From positions 620,001 through 684,000 of the forward strand of contig NZ_CP099582.1 of NCBI RefSeq assembly GCF_024022995.1: a stretch of DNA of 64,000 nt. Direction: 5' to 3'. Both the position numbers and the translations under genes were made by a program. Below are positions 34,738 to 43,426 of the stretch, piece after piece (positions within the stretch are counted from its first letter, which is position 1; each line of letters starts with the position of its first letter). The DNA is from Thermococcus aggregans. GTDB lineage: Archaea > Methanobacteriota_B > Thermococci > Thermococcales > Thermococcaceae. The notes below the pieces were generated by a model, which did no database searches, was not told the DNA's origin, and saw only the letters and a list, made by a program, of their open reading frames with translations.

Positions 34738-35522
34738 GTTCTCATCTCCAAAGCGTTTACGAACTCTTCAACACTCCTGACAAATCCCAAACCCACTTCT
34801 TTGCTGATTGTAAGAAGCTTCGGATGATCCAGACCATACTTTCTCAAATCGAGCTCAAAAAACCCTTCAACATCTCCATCAAAAACCTCCTTTCCGTTAT
34901 ATAAAAGCACAACCCTTTCCGCCAGTTCAAGAACAAAATCCATCTCGTGGGTTATTAAGAGAATTCCGTGACCTTCTTTGTAGAGCTTTCTGATTATATC
35001 TTTCACTCTCTCGGCATTTTTTTCATCAAGCCCGGTTGTGGGTTCATCGAGAATTAGATATTTGGGCTTCATAGCCAAGATACAGGCTATTGCCAGACGC
35101 TGCTTTTCTCCACCACTGAGAGAATAAGGTGAGCGATCCTCATAACCTTCAAGGTTGACCTGCTTTAATGCCCACTTGACTCTCTCTTCAATTTCTTCCG
35201 TCGAAAGACCGAGGTTCTTAGGACCAAAGGCCACTTCCTTAAATACGTTTTCCTCAAAGAACATGTGCTCCGGATTCTGAAAGACGTAACCAACAACCCT
35301 CGCAAGCTCGGCAACGGTATGCTCTTTGGTATTCATCCCATCCACTATGACTTCTCCTTTCGTTGGCTTTAAAAGTCCGTTCAAATGTTTTGCGAGGGTC
35401 GTTTTTCCAGAGCCGTTAGGTCCAACTAGGGCTACAATCTCGTTTCCGAAAGTTAAGCTGACTCCTCTTAAGGCCTCTTTTTTCCCCTCGTAGACATGCC
35501 ACAGATTTCTTACCTTTATCAT
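34734..35522 (-). CDS. ecfA: Energy-coupling factor transporter ATP-binding protein EcfA
   Basis: A 262-residue ABC ATPase of the ECF type: Walker A GPNGSGKTT (34-42), Q-loop YVFQNPEHMFF, signature LSGGEKQR, Walker B YLILDEPTTGLDEKN and H-loop LITHEMD. The single ATPase suggests a homodimer with EcfT. It powers uptake of biotin through BioY, and perhaps other vitamins through S components encoded elsewhere. The start at ATG 35522 is divergent from bioY over 176 bp. Confidence 0.9.
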   Translation of the reverse strand: MIKVRNLWHVYEGKKEALRGVSLTFGNEIVALVGPNGSGKTTLAKHLNGLLKPTKGEVIVDGMNTKEHTVAELARVVGYVFQNPEHMFFEENVFKEVAFGPKNLGLSTEEIEERVKWALKQVNLEGYEDRSPYSLSGGEKQRLAIACILAMKPKYLILDEPTTGLDEKNAERVKDIIRKLYKEGHGILLITHEMDFVLELAERVVLLYNGKEVFDGDVEGFFELDLRKYGLDHPKLLTISKEVGLGFVRSVEEFVNALEMRT

Positions 35523-35657
35523 CTTTCAAGGATTGGAGAAAGGGCTTAAAAAATTGTCTGAAATGTTACGACGAATTTCCTTGGAAAGCTTCTTTCTGAA
35601 TTCAAGCAATCAGTCTCTTGAGAACCTCAGATTTTTCCTCGATCTTTTCTCTAAAAA

Positions 35658-35667
35658 TTTTATAAAA
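35658..35667 (+). promoter_or_regulatory. TATA box of bioY
   Basis: TTTATAAAAG ends 31 bp before ATG 35699; AGGTGGT (35690-35696) is the ribosome-binding site. I looked for a BirA-type operator in the 176-bp divergent gap and found no convincing inverted repeat. Confidence 0.55.
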
Positions 35668-35698
35668 GTCAACACATGGTTACAACGTAGGTGGTAAA

Positions 35699-36214
35699 AT
35701 GAGGGCAAGAGAAGTTGCATATTCAGCACTTTTTGTAGCACTAACCGCAGTAGGTGCCCAGATATCAATCCCCATTGGTACCGTTCCAATAACCCTTCAG
35801 GTGCTTTTCGTACTGCTGAGCGGACTTATCTTGGGAGCTCGCTTGGGGTTCTTGAGCCAAGCAATATATGTTTTCATGGGTGCGATTGGACTTCCAGTGT
35901 TTGCCGGGTTTAGCGGTGGCTTTGCTCATGTCTACGGCCCTACGGGAGGATACCTAATAGCATTTCCGATAGCGGCTTTTTTAGTGGGCCTTCTGGCCAA
36001 GAAAAAAGATAATATTGTGGGGTATATCTTGGCAGTTGTAGTTGGAATAATCGTAATCTACCTTCTTGGCTGGCTTAGGTTAGGACTTTTTATGAAAGGG
36101 AACTTTGAAAAGGCGTTCTTAGTAGGAGTGGCTCCGTTTGTTCCTATAGACTTGGTGAAAGGAGCCTTAGCTGTGGTAATTGCAGATAGAGTGAAGAAAG
36201 CGATTAAGGCCTAA
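35699..36214 (+). CDS. bioY: Biotin transporter S component BioY
   Basis: A 171-residue, six-helix membrane protein that captures biotin. Family motifs: AREVAYSALFVALTAVGAQI, the PITLQVLFVLLSGLILGARLG stretch (read as PITLQ then GLILGARLG), GLPVFAGFSGG and PTGGYL. It should work with the divergent EcfT/EcfA. The stop overlaps the convergent gene at 36211 by 4 bp. Confidence 0.92.
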   Translation: MRAREVAYSALFVALTAVGAQISIPIGTVPITLQVLFVLLSGLILGARLGFLSQAIYVFMGAIGLPVFAGFSGGFAHVYGPTGGYLIAFPIAAFLVGLLAKKKDNIVGYILAVVVGIIVIYLLGWLRLGLFMKGNFEKAFLVGVAPFVPIDLVKGALAVVIADRVKKAIKA

Positions 36215-36804
36215 AGCCCACTTTTTAAATTTTCTTCGGCAAATTTTATATCAAAGGGAGTTTTCACTTTTAGGAAACTCAACGAAACCTTTGGGTTTTT
36301 CTTAATAAGCTCTTCTATGCTAACCGTCTCATAATCAAGGTACTCTGCAATACAGCTTATCCTTCTTTCGTTTTCACTCAAGCATGCTTCAACAGCTTTT
36401 CTTAGGGCTCTGGCGTTGTAAAAAGCGTGGGTAACTTCAAGGCTCCCATCGGCCCACATAGGAATCAAGGCATCGGCGTAGCTTTCGTAAAACAGCGTTG
36501 AGAGATAATTTACCAAGAAGGGCATCACCAAAGGCATGTTTCCCTCTACAAGGAAAATATCGCCCGAGAAGGGCAAAGCTTTGTGAAGAGCTTCAAGTTT
36601 ATTTCTAGCATTTACGCCAATAGGATTTGAAACGTGAAGGGAGAACTTTTTCAAGTCACTTTTTCTGACAATTGTAAAGACCTCATCAATTCTTTTTGCA
36701 TTTAAAAGTCTTCTCTCCACTATTCTTATCATAGGCTCTTCAAGTATTGGAGTCAGGTAGCTCTCCCATTTTTTCTCCCGAAAGCCGAGTATGTATGCCC
36801 GCAT
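36211..36804 (-). CDS. MobA-like nucleotidyltransferase-fold protein, catalytically doubtful
   Basis: A 197-residue protein with the outline of a small NTP-transferase: an N-terminal strand-loop (YILGFREKKWE), EEPMIRIVERRL in the place of the usual sugar/cofactor-pocket PLIERV, VFLVEGNMPLV where enzymes have DMP/DQP, and a C-terminal FDIKFAEENL similar to the NIDTPEDL ending of MobA-type proteins. The GGxSxRMGxxK nucleotide loop is missing, so activity is doubtful. It could be a relic or have a changed role. No molybdenum genes are nearby. Confidence 0.55.
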   Translation of the reverse strand: MRAYILGFREKKWESYLTPILEEPMIRIVERRLLNAKRIDEVFTIVRKSDLKKFSLHVSNPIGVNARNKLEALHKALPFSGDIFLVEGNMPLVMPFLVNYLSTLFYESYADALIPMWADGSLEVTHAFYNARALRKAVEACLSENERRISCIAEYLDYETVSIEELIKKNPKVSLSFLKVKTPFDIKFAEENLKSGL

Positions 36805-36887
36805 GGGTAGAGGTAAAGAAGATGCTTTAAAAACCTTCTTGGGATACGTTTATAGGGCTAGTCTGTCAGATATATATGGGGAGAAAC

Positions 36888-37502
36888 ATGGAAGAACTCA
36901 GTCCAGCACTTACTGTACTTTTGTTTCTCGAAGACTTTGCAAGGGAGAATCCCTCGATTAAGAAAGGTGTCAAGTATTTCGAGTGGCAGAAGAGATATGA
37001 CGGGTATGATGTTGCTTACTCTGTTGTGGGGGCTACGCTCGCAGAGCTACTCCATGAGGGGTACATAGAGCTAGAAGTCAAGAAAAGACTGTTCGGAAAG
37101 AGTGTAATATTCACGAGAAAAAAGCCAATTCCAGAGAGATACGGAGTGCTAGGAAAGGGTTTAAACTCAATAAGCGAATACACACCTACGCCTCTTCATT
37201 CCGCCTTGTTCCTTGTATTTCCAGTATCAAGCTTTCCCGCCGCATTTTTGGGGACATACATAATTCAAAAAGAGCTGAAAGAGAAAGAGCCAGAAAAACT
37301 GAGAAGCGACCCGGAAGTTATAAAGTATAAGGAAAAGCTCAAGGCGTTGCTGGAAGAGTTTAAAAAGAAAAACCCCGAGTTATGGAGTGGAATTAAAAAA
37401 GAGGTAGACAAGGCATGTCATCTTGTAAGGGGAAAACAGGGGTATACTCTCTATTCCCCGCTTGATATGTTGGAGGAAAGAAAAAATGAAAGTAAAAATT
37501 AG
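36888..37502 (+). CDS. Hypothetical protein, 204 aa
   Basis: A soluble, charged protein with an N-terminal helical region that may be a winged helix (ALTVLLFLEDFAREN, then YSVVGATLAELLHEGYIELE and a basic hairpin KKRLFGKSVIF). This is followed by a hydrophobic stretch (LFLVFPVSSFPAAFLGTYII) and a Lys/Glu-rich C-terminal coil. The first part resembles a GPP34-like helical region, but I do not assign a family. ATG 36888 with GGGGAG upstream is preferred over 36876. It overlaps the JAMM protease gene by 17 bp. Confidence 0.55.
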   Translation: MEELSPALTVLLFLEDFARENPSIKKGVKYFEWQKRYDGYDVAYSVVGATLAELLHEGYIELEVKKRLFGKSVIFTRKKPIPERYGVLGKGLNSISEYTPTPLHSALFLVFPVSSFPAAFLGTYIIQKELKEKEPEKLRSDPEVIKYKEKLKALLEEFKKKNPELWSGIKKEVDKACHLVRGKQGYTLYSPLDMLEERKNESKN

Positions 37503-37854
37503 GAAGGGCCTTCTAGAATATCTCCTCCAGCTTGCAAGAGATTTTTATCCCAATGAATTTGGAGGATTTTTAAGAGAAAAAGATGGGATTTTTGAGGAAG
37601 TTTTGATAATTCCAAGGGGGTACTTCGGCAAGGAATCCATTTATTTTGATACGTGGTTGCTGCCTCACGACGAGAACATAAAGGGAACTGTTCACTCGCA
37701 TCCAATTCCTTCTCTCAGACCTTCCCAAGCAGATGTAAGCTTTTTCTCAAAATTTGGGGGAATCCACATAATAATTGCATATCCCTTTGATAAAAAGAGC
37801 GTAAAAGCCTACAACAGCGAAGGAAAAGAAGTCGAGATGGAGATAGTTGAATGA
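37486..37854 (+). CDS. JAMM/MPN+ metalloprotease (M67 family)
   Basis: A 122-residue stand-alone JAB1/MPN+ domain. The full zinc motif is present: Glu24 in NEFGGFL, then His70 and His72 in VHSHP, Ser80 and Asp83, fitting HxHx7SxxD exactly. Archaeal enzymes of this kind, such as P. furiosus JAMM1, remove ubiquitin-like SAMP modifiers, so a desampylase role is likely but unproven. GGAGGA (37472-37477) precedes ATG 37486. Translationally coupled to the unknown gene before it. Confidence 0.88.
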   Translation: MKVKIRKGLLEYLLQLARDFYPNEFGGFLREKDGIFEEVLIIPRGYFGKESIYFDTWLLPHDENIKGTVHSHPIPSLRPSQADVSFFSKFGGIHIIIAYPFDKKSVKAYNSEGKEVEMEIVE

Positions 37855-37918
37855 CGTTAGAATTCATATGAAAATTTTTATAAATAGTGGTCCTCTTAAA
37901 TACCTCTGGTGACAGTCC

Positions 37919-38296
37919 ATGAAAGTTAGGGAACTCCTCGAGAGCTTAAATGAAAAGCAAAAAAGAACTGTCCAAAAATGCCTAGAGTCATGTGAGATAT
38001 TGGACTTGGAAGAAGAAATCGAGACTGAACTTTCTAGGGATTTAATGGACTTCATAAAAGTGTTATCAAACCCAATAAGAGCAGGAATACTGAAAATGCT
38101 CAAAAACCGGTGGATGTGCGTGTGTTTAATAGCAAAGGCGCTAAACCAAGATCAGACCCTTATAAGCCATCACCTCAGAACCCTCAAGAAAATGAACCTT
38201 CTGCACGAGAGGAGAGAAGGAAAACTCAGATTCTACAGGACAAACCTCGGGGAACTTAAGAAGTACATTGATATGTTAGAAAAGGAACTCCTCTAA
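37919..38296 (+). CDS. ArsR-type winged-helix transcription regulator
   Basis: A 125-residue regulator: a charged N-terminal coil of about 40 residues, then LSNPIRAGILKMLKNRWMCV, a helix-turn-helix (CLIAKALNQDQTLISHHLRT) and a wing (RREGKLRFYRTN). The CVC pair just before the recognition helices could bind a metal or act as a redox sensor. A TATA element TTTTTATAAATAG at about 37874-37886 is 35-45 bp before ATG 37919. The MazG gene follows within 26 bp. Confidence 0.8.
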   Translation: MKVRELLESLNEKQKRTVQKCLESCEILDLEEEIETELSRDLMDFIKVLSNPIRAGILKMLKNRWMCVCLIAKALNQDQTLISHHLRTLKKMNLLHERREGKLRFYRTNLGELKKYIDMLEKELL

Positions 38297-38321
38297 AATT
38301 TTATTTTGCTTGGTGAGGATT

Positions 38322-38621
38322 ATGGAGAGGCTTCAAAGAGAGGTAGACAGGGTAATAAAAAGTTTTGGTGGATACTGGGAACCTTTTGAAATGCTAGCTG
38401 CAGTCGTTGAGGAGCTTGGAGAGCTATCCAGAGAGATGTTGAAGCTGGAAGGCATTAAAGAAAAAGGAGAAAAAGATAAAGTTAAAGAAGAACTTGGCGA
38501 CGTGCTGTTTGCTCTTTTGTGCATTGCTAACTACTACGGAATAGACGTAGAAAAAGCTCTTCTCGATACAATCTCCAAGTACTCGACAAGAGACCAAAAT
38601 AAATGGTGCAATAAAGACTGA
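38322..38621 (+). CDS. MazG-like NTP pyrophosphohydrolase
   Basis: A 99-residue all-alpha protein with the metal-binding pattern EELGE (30-34) and EELGD (56-60) of MazG/dUTPase-like enzymes, which hydrolyse (d)NTPs to monophosphates and pyrophosphate. Substrate not determinable. GGTGAGG immediately upstream favours ATG 38322 over GTG 38310. It is likely co-transcribed with the ArsR-type regulator. Confidence 0.8.
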   Translation: MERLQREVDRVIKSFGGYWEPFEMLAAVVEELGELSREMLKLEGIKEKGEKDKVKEELGDVLFALLCIANYYGIDVEKALLDTISKYSTRDQNKWCNKD

Positions 38622-38731
38622 ATCTCTACAACTTATTAGTCAATAAAGTATTTATTCATTCAGCACTCTGTTAGGGATTTTTCGAAATACTTATATAAAT
38701 TGGTAACAAAAAATATATGAGGGGAGCATAT

Positions 38732-39181
38732 ATGAGGAAAAAAATTGACAAATTTGATTTACAGATAATAAAACTGCTCTCGAAAAATGCAAGACTAAAC
38801 TATAGACAACTAGCGGAATACCTAGGTACAACCCGTCAAAGAGTCTCAAGACGCCTAGAGAAGTTAGAAAGAGAAGGAATAATAAAAAAGTACACAATCA
38901 TCCCGGACTTTGACAAACTTGGATACATATATGTGGTGCTTGGGATAACTGTGACCCCGGGAACCCCCTTGGAGGAACAAATAGAGATTCTCAAAAACGA
39001 TGAAAGTGTCAAAGTAGTAGAAAGAGCGATTGGAACCCACAACCTTGTAGTTCACATCTTGGTGCCCAAGGATATGAAAGAAGTTGAGAAAAAAATAACC
39101 GAAATAACTGGAAGACTCAAAAATGTTGAGAAAGTTGATGTTACATTCATAACAGAAATCGCCAAATTTGAGCTCGTCTGA
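38732..39181 (+). CDS. Lrp/AsnC family transcription regulator (feast/famine type)
   Basis: A 149-residue regulator: N-terminal helix-turn-helix (DLQIIKLLSKNARLNYRQLA, then TTRQRVSRRLEKLEREGII) and a C-terminal RAM effector domain (VVLGITVTPG, VVERAIGTHNLVVHILV, VDVTFITEIAKF). Such proteins form dimers and octamers and respond to amino acids. ATG 38732 follows GAGGGGA; a TATA-like CTTATATAAATT (38689-38700) is nearby. It is a candidate to bind the palindrome before glnA, but that pairing is only inferred. Confidence 0.9.
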   Translation: MRKKIDKFDLQIIKLLSKNARLNYRQLAEYLGTTRQRVSRRLEKLEREGIIKKYTIIPDFDKLGYIYVVLGITVTPGTPLEEQIEILKNDESVKVVERAIGTHNLVVHILVPKDMKEVEKKITEITGRLKNVEKVDVTFITEIAKFELV

Positions 39182-39269
39182 AATTTTTTCTTTTTCGGCA
39201 ATAAGTGAAAGAAAAGCTAATAAAAGCCAGGGAAAAAAGAGACAAGCAGAGTTACAGACGGTGAGAACG

Positions 39270-39974
39270 ATGGACATTACCACTATTGCAGTGATTGCAC
39301 TACTGGGGACTTTGGCATACAAAGTAAAGGCCCTCGATGGTAAAGGGGTCTCAGCTGCAGTGCTGATTGGAACGACAACCATTGTATTTGGGGGTGTTTT
39401 CCCGTTTTTAGCCTTACTTACCTTTGTTCTTCTTGGGGTTCTTGCTACAAAGTACCGTCTTGCTGAGAAAATCAAGAAAGGAATTGCTCAAGAGGGTAAA
39501 GGAATACGAAGCTGGCAAAATGTTCTTGGAAACGGTCTCGCAACTGTGATATTTTTGTTAATTGAATACTATACCAAGCAAGATGTATTTTGGGCTGCTA
39601 CGTTCTCTTCAATAGCAACCGCAAATGCGGACACGCTCGCCAGTGAGCTGGGAAAGGTGTTTGGCAAAGTTCCAAGAATGATAACCACCCTAAAACCTGC
39701 GGAAGTAGGAGAAAACGGAGCAGTCTCATGGCAAGGTGAAATCATAGCGTTAATCGGGGCATTCATAATAAGCATCTTTGCAGTGTTTTTAACCACTCAA
39801 AAAGTTGAAATGCTCCTCGCGGTAACCCTCGGTGGGTTTATAGGGTGCAACATCGACAGTTTAATTGGTGCAACATTAGAGAATAGAGGAATTGTAAACA
39901 ACCATCACACAAACTTTTTAGCTACCCTCTTAGGAGGAATAATTGGAGGAGCAATTTTCCTTTCCCTGCTGTGA
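39270..39974 (+). CDS. DUF92 family membrane protein (phytyl-phosphate kinase-like)
   Basis: A 234-residue protein with about six helices. Signature segments are LDGKGVSAAVLIGT, RSWQNVLGNGLATVI, FSSIATANADTLASELGKVFG, NGAVSWQGE and CNIDSLIGATLENRG, typical of the DUF92/TIGR00297 family. Plant VTE6, a phytyl-phosphate kinase, belongs here, so a role with polyprenyl phosphates is possible. GGTGAGAACG just before ATG 39270 decides this start over 39168. Its stop codon lies inside box C of the adjoining sRNA. Confidence 0.78.
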   Translation: MDITTIAVIALLGTLAYKVKALDGKGVSAAVLIGTTTIVFGGVFPFLALLTFVLLGVLATKYRLAEKIKKGIAQEGKGIRSWQNVLGNGLATVIFLLIEYYTKQDVFWAATFSSIATANADTLASELGKVFGKVPRMITTLKPAEVGENGAVSWQGEIIALIGAFIISIFAVFLTTQKVEMLLAVTLGGFIGCNIDSLIGATLENRGIVNNHHTNFLATLLGGIIGGAIFLSLL

Positions 39975-40023
39975 TGAAATGGCGGATTGCTGAGTCGTGA
40001 TGACGACCTTAGGATCTGAGCTA
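39968..40023 (+). ncRNA. C/D box sRNA, predicted 23S rRNA 2'-O-methylation guide
   Basis: All four boxes are canonical: C GTGATGA (39971-39977), D' CTGA (39990-39993), C' GTGATGA (39997-40003), D CTGA (40016-40019). Guide segments are 12 nt each (39978-39989 and 40004-40015) with a 3-nt D'-C' spacer, the ideal compact archaeal geometry. The second guide CGACCTTAGGAT pairs with the universal 23S rRNA segment GUCCUAAGGU. The D+5 base A40011 points to the U of that CCUAA. The terminal stem is weak. It occupies exactly the gap between two convergent stop codons, overlapping the DUF92 stop. Confidence 0.88.
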
Positions 40024-41076
40024 TTCATTCTCTTCCTTTTTCCTTAGTTCCTCTTCATAAACTGTCCAAAGGGCTATCAATACTGCTGGGATTCCGTGCT
40101 CTGTTGCAAAGGTCATATATGGCGCGAGATCAACAACATAATCTGCATACCTAAAAAGTCCCCGTGGGATGCCTTCTCTTGAACCTATAAATACCACAAC
40201 CTCCTTAGCATAGTAGAGGTCTTTTGCCAGATTTTCCTTTATCTCAGAAATGCTGTGTCCTTTTGGGTCCGTAATTATAAGAAGCCTTTTATTTCGTCTT
40301 TTGTCCCTTATAACTTGGTAAAGATCCCACACGCTAACTGGAACCTTTTCAACTTTCCAAGGATAAGCTTCTCGCTGAATTTGGTGCCTAGACTCTTGGC
40401 CTATTTTTACCCCCCTTATAAATTCCATCAGCTCGTAAGCGTCTATCTTTTCTTTTGGTGCTATAATAAGCTCTTTTACCTCAAAAGCCTGGGCAGCCCT
40501 TCCGATTTTTTCGCCAAAATTCCTGCAGGCTTTGTAATCGCCCCAATAAGGCATCTGGACAATTGTAACTTTTTTGAAAAGCTTTCTGGCATCAATTTTA
40601 TCGGGAGTATACTTTTTCCACTCTTCTTTTCCGACAATAGAAATGTAAGCTCTATCCCCAATAATTTCAACTAAAACTGTCTTATCGGGAAAAGTTAAGT
40701 CAACCTCAGCGTTTGTCAGCTCCTTTATTTTTCCTCCGAGGGCAACATTGACGTCAACACTTGAGAACTCGTGCTTTCCCCTTCTCTTGGTTTTAACCGC
40801 AAAGCTTTCTCCTTCTTTTATGTGGGAGGCTATTTTTTCCGCAAGGTTTAAAATGTCCTCAATTGTGGCAGAAGTTTCAAAGAGAACTGGAATAACCCTC
40901 TCAATCTCAGGAATCTCAAAAAGCTTCTTTTCTGCATCTTTATCCTCACTTTCTACAAGGACAAGACCAGAATATCCATAGGGGGCTATCCAAACTTTGG
41001 CATCTTCGAGAAGCTCTTTAATATAGTTGGCAGCAACGGCTTCCATTCCCCTCTGGGTCTTAACCAAAAACTTCAT
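40021..41076 (-). CDS. THUMP-domain SPOUT-superfamily RNA methyltransferase-like protein
   Basis: A 351-residue protein with an N-terminal THUMP-like RNA-binding region (MKFLVKTQRGMEAVAANYI up to about residue 165, including SFAVKTKRRGKHEFSS) and a C-terminal SPOUT-like part. The latter has the characteristic knot sequence VVVFIGSREGIPRGLFRYAD and LAPYMTFATEHGIPAVLIAL. It should bind SAM and modify tRNA or rRNA; the target is unknown. ATG 41076 with CGGTGAT upstream is preferred over 41085. The 3' end abuts a C/D sRNA. Confidence 0.75.
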   Translation of the reverse strand: MKFLVKTQRGMEAVAANYIKELLEDAKVWIAPYGYSGLVLVESEDKDAEKKLFEIPEIERVIPVLFETSATIEDILNLAEKIASHIKEGESFAVKTKRRGKHEFSSVDVNVALGGKIKELTNAEVDLTFPDKTVLVEIIGDRAYISIVGKEEWKKYTPDKIDARKLFKKVTIVQMPYWGDYKACRNFGEKIGRAAQAFEVKELIIAPKEKIDAYELMEFIRGVKIGQESRHQIQREAYPWKVEKVPVSVWDLYQVIRDKRRNKRLLIITDPKGHSISEIKENLAKDLYYAKEVVVFIGSREGIPRGLFRYADYVVDLAPYMTFATEHGIPAVLIALWTVYEEELRKKEENE

Positions 41077-41111
41077 AAGAATCACCGAAAGTTAAGAGAA
41101 AAGAGAAACAA

Positions 41112-41714
41112 TCAAGCCTCTGGCTCTGCAAGAACCTTTATCTTTCTTATTTCGGCCCTCTTGAGTGGGTATATTTTCTTGGCTTCTTTTGCTATCTCTG
41201 CTGCCATCTTTCCGTTAACTGCCTCAAGCACGAAGTCTGCAAAGTTAAGCTCTTCGGCTTTCTTGCGTATGATCTTCTCCATTATTTCTCTAATGGCTCT
41301 TTCTTGGCTTGTCTGTATTCTTCTTATTGCTATAACCATGCCCATAACTCTGAGCTTGTAACCGTCCTTTGTGGTTATGTTGAAGATTCCATCTATTCTT
41401 GTGGTTCTTCTCCTGACAAGGCTTCTTATGTAGCTCCTTGCCAGTTTGTGACCCTTAAACTTGGTGTAGGCATTTTGCCCCTTAACGTCGTAGACCTGGA
41501 AGTAAAGCTTTACATGACCCTTTGTGAAGTCTCCAGTTAAGTCCCTCAAAGTGGTCTCAATAACCCTTCCTTTTACCTTTTCGGGGTCATCTGCGGGGGT
41601 CAAACCTATTTCTTTGCTTCCAAAAAACTCTGGAGCGTAAACTACATACCATTCCTTAAGCTTCCACTTATCCCTTGCAGCTGCAGCCCTTTTCCTTGGG
41701 TTGGCTCTTGCCAT
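41112..41714 (-). CDS. rps3ae: 30S ribosomal protein eS1 (S3Ae)
   Basis: A 200-residue small-subunit protein found in archaea and eukaryotes. Recognised by [57 protein letters not shown] and the [20 protein letters not shown] segment. A basic N-terminus ([17 protein letters not shown]) fits rRNA contact. GGAGGTGTTGAG lies before ATG 41714. It is part of the minus-strand cluster uS15-GAN-Pcc1-eS1. Confidence 0.96.
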   Translation of the reverse strand: MARANPRKRAAAARDKWKLKEWYVVYAPEFFGSKEIGLTPADDPEKVKGRVIETTLRDLTGDFTKGHVKLYFQVYDVKGQNAYTKFKGHKLARSYIRSLVRRRTTRIDGIFNITTKDGYKLRVMGMVIAIRRIQTSQERAIREIMEKIIRKKAEELNFADFVLEAVNGKMAAEIAKEAKKIYPLKRAEIRKIKVLAEPEA

Positions 41715-41730
41715 CTCAACACCTCCACTT

Positions 41731-41976
41731 TCATTTCTTTATGACATCCTCAGCGATCTTGATTGAAAACACCAAATCATCTAGCGCTACTATCAAGCTT
41801 TCAATCTCACCAAGGTATTTAACTTTTGTTATGACTCTACCATCTTCCCAGTAAGTTCTAAATTTAAAGTTTTCTGGTAAATTTAAATTGTCCACTTCAA
41901 CAGCCCCAGCAATGGCCTTAGCAATGCTTTCGTCTCCATACTCCCAGATTATCTCTGCTTTGGCCTTAATTTTCAT
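41731..41976 (-). CDS. KEOPS complex subunit Pcc1
   Basis: An 81-residue Pcc1-type protein ([20 protein letters not shown], then [20 protein letters not shown]). It is the dimerising subunit of KEOPS, which makes the t6A modification of tRNAs. ATG 41976 is directly preceded by GGAGGG and is preferred over the longer frame from 42006. It overlaps the end of the RecJ-like gene by 11 bp, so translation is coupled. Confidence 0.85.
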   Translation of the reverse strand: MKIKAKAEIIWEYGDESIAKAIAGAVEVDNLNLPENFKFRTYWEDGRVITKVKYLGEIESLIVALDDLVFSIKIAEDVIKK

Positions 41977-43393
41977 GCCCTCCACCGCTTGAATTCTGCT
42001 CTCCAAGAAGTTTGTCTATTAGCTCAGCAAACTCGTCTACTTTGTCCTTTGGAATTCTTATTCCTGCAGCTATTGCATGCCCTCCTCCTTCTCCACCTAG
42101 GATTTCTGCAGCTTTTCTTAAGGCTTCCCCTAAGTCGTATCCTTTTTCAATTCCTCTTTTCGTTGTTCTTGCGGAACCCTTTACAAGTCCATTTTCTTCG
42201 CTGTCTGCTAGGACAATTACAGGCTTTTCAGGATTTGCGAGCTGAGAATTTATTGCCATTGTTGCTGCTATCCCTACCATTGTATCTTTGATATTTTTGC
42301 CCGCATAAAATATGTAAGCATGTTCTTTTTCAATTACACTATTCCAGTTTTGAATTAGGTATCTCCTCATTTCTATCTGCTCTCTCTTGTACTCATCTAC
42401 GAGCTTCAGTGCTTCTTTGAAAGATTTTTCGTCTCCTAGGCATATCGCAACTCCGAGAGTGCCCATGTTGAGCCTTCCTGTGGCGTTTAGAAGGGTTGCA
42501 AATTCTCTTGCCTCATGTCTTGGGTCTCCTTCGGGATAGAGCTTAATCAGCACAACATCCCCAATAAGTCTGTCAATATCTTCTTTAGAGGCATTGTTCT
42601 TGATTAGGTGGATAACAAGAGCATCGTGGAGCTTTCTCTTTTCCTCTTCTTTAAGCTGCCAGTACTTCATGTCGGGATCAAAATCCTTGCTGCGTAGGAA
42701 TTCTATTGCATTTCTTAGGTCTCCTGTAATTCCAGGAAGTTCAGGATTTGAAGCATAAGCAAGCATTTGAGCTAAAGTCCTAGTTTCTCTCCCAAAGAGC
42801 CTTAGCTCTTTACGAAGCTCTATTAGATCCAGACTTTTTGCATCTTCTATTATGTCGAGGTTCATGCCATGAAATTGTCCATCAATTTCCTGCATGTCTC
42901 CAACTGCACCAACCAACGCTAGGTAGCTAAGATCCTTGTTTTTTTCGTTTATCGCCTTCGCTACGAAGTACGCTACTCCAGAACCGCTCAGATCTCTAAC
43001 ACTGTCCGCCCCAAACTGAGTTGGATTTACAAGTATGTGATTTTCCTGCTCAATTTCACTATCTTCTGGAGGGTGATGATCTGCTATAACAACACTGGCA
43101 TCCTTCAGATAATTCTCAATTAACTTTATAGAGCCGCTTCCAAGGTCGCTGAAAACATAAATCTTCTGCTTTTCTTCTGCAAGTTCTTTTAATATGTCTT
43201 CTCCAAGCTGTTTCACTATGCTAAGGTGAAAATCTGCACCTTCTCTAGCCAATGCTTTTGCCAGAATTGCACCAGCAGTTATGCCATCAGCGTCCCTGTG
43301 CGAAACAATTCGGATAGTATGGCCTAACTCAATGTGCATCTTTATTAGTTCCGTGCCTTCTCTAACCTTCTCTAAAAATGCGTTCTTATCCAT
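41966..43393 (-). CDS. RecJ-like DHH-family single-strand nuclease (GAN type)
   Basis: A 475-residue DHH phosphoesterase. The N-terminal DHH domain has [33 protein letters not shown] and [13 protein letters not shown]. The C-terminal DHHA1 domain has [20 protein letters not shown] (20 residues) and [15 protein letters not shown]. In Thermococcus the homologue, GAN, binds GINS and works at the replication fork as the archaeal counterpart of RecJ/Cdc45. Its place between uS15 and Pcc1/eS1 is a conserved archaeal arrangement. Confidence 0.92.
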   Translation of the reverse strand: MDKNAFLEKVREGTELIKMHIELGHTIRIVSHRDADGITAGAILAKALAREGADFHLSIVKQLGEDILKELAEEKQKIYVFSDLGSGSIKLIENYLKDASVVIADHHPPEDSEIEQENHILVNPTQFGADSVRDLSGSGVAYFVAKAINEKNKDLSYLALVGAVGDMQEIDGQFHGMNLDIIEDAKSLDLIELRKELRLFGRETRTLAQMLAYASNPELPGITGDLRNAIEFLRSKDFDPDMKYWQLKEEEKRKLHDALVIHLIKNNASKEDIDRLIGDVVLIKLYPEGDPRHEAREFATLLNATGRLNMGTLGVAICLGDEKSFKEALKLVDEYKREQIEMRRYLIQNWNSVIEKEHAYIFYAGKNIKDTMVGIAATMAINSQLANPEKPVIVLADSEENGLVKGSARTTKRGIEKGYDLGEALRKAAEILGGEGGGHAIAAGIRIPKDKVDEFAELIDKLLGEQNSSGGGHEN

Positions 43394-43426
43394 TATACCA
43401 CCTGTAATAAGGAAAAAGGTGAAAAA

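Noticed and set aside
35523-35698. BirA-type operator between ecfA and bioY
   Set aside because: Several CTGA/TCAG and GTTAC-like words occur, but no inverted repeat of convincing length; C/D boxes also do not assemble.
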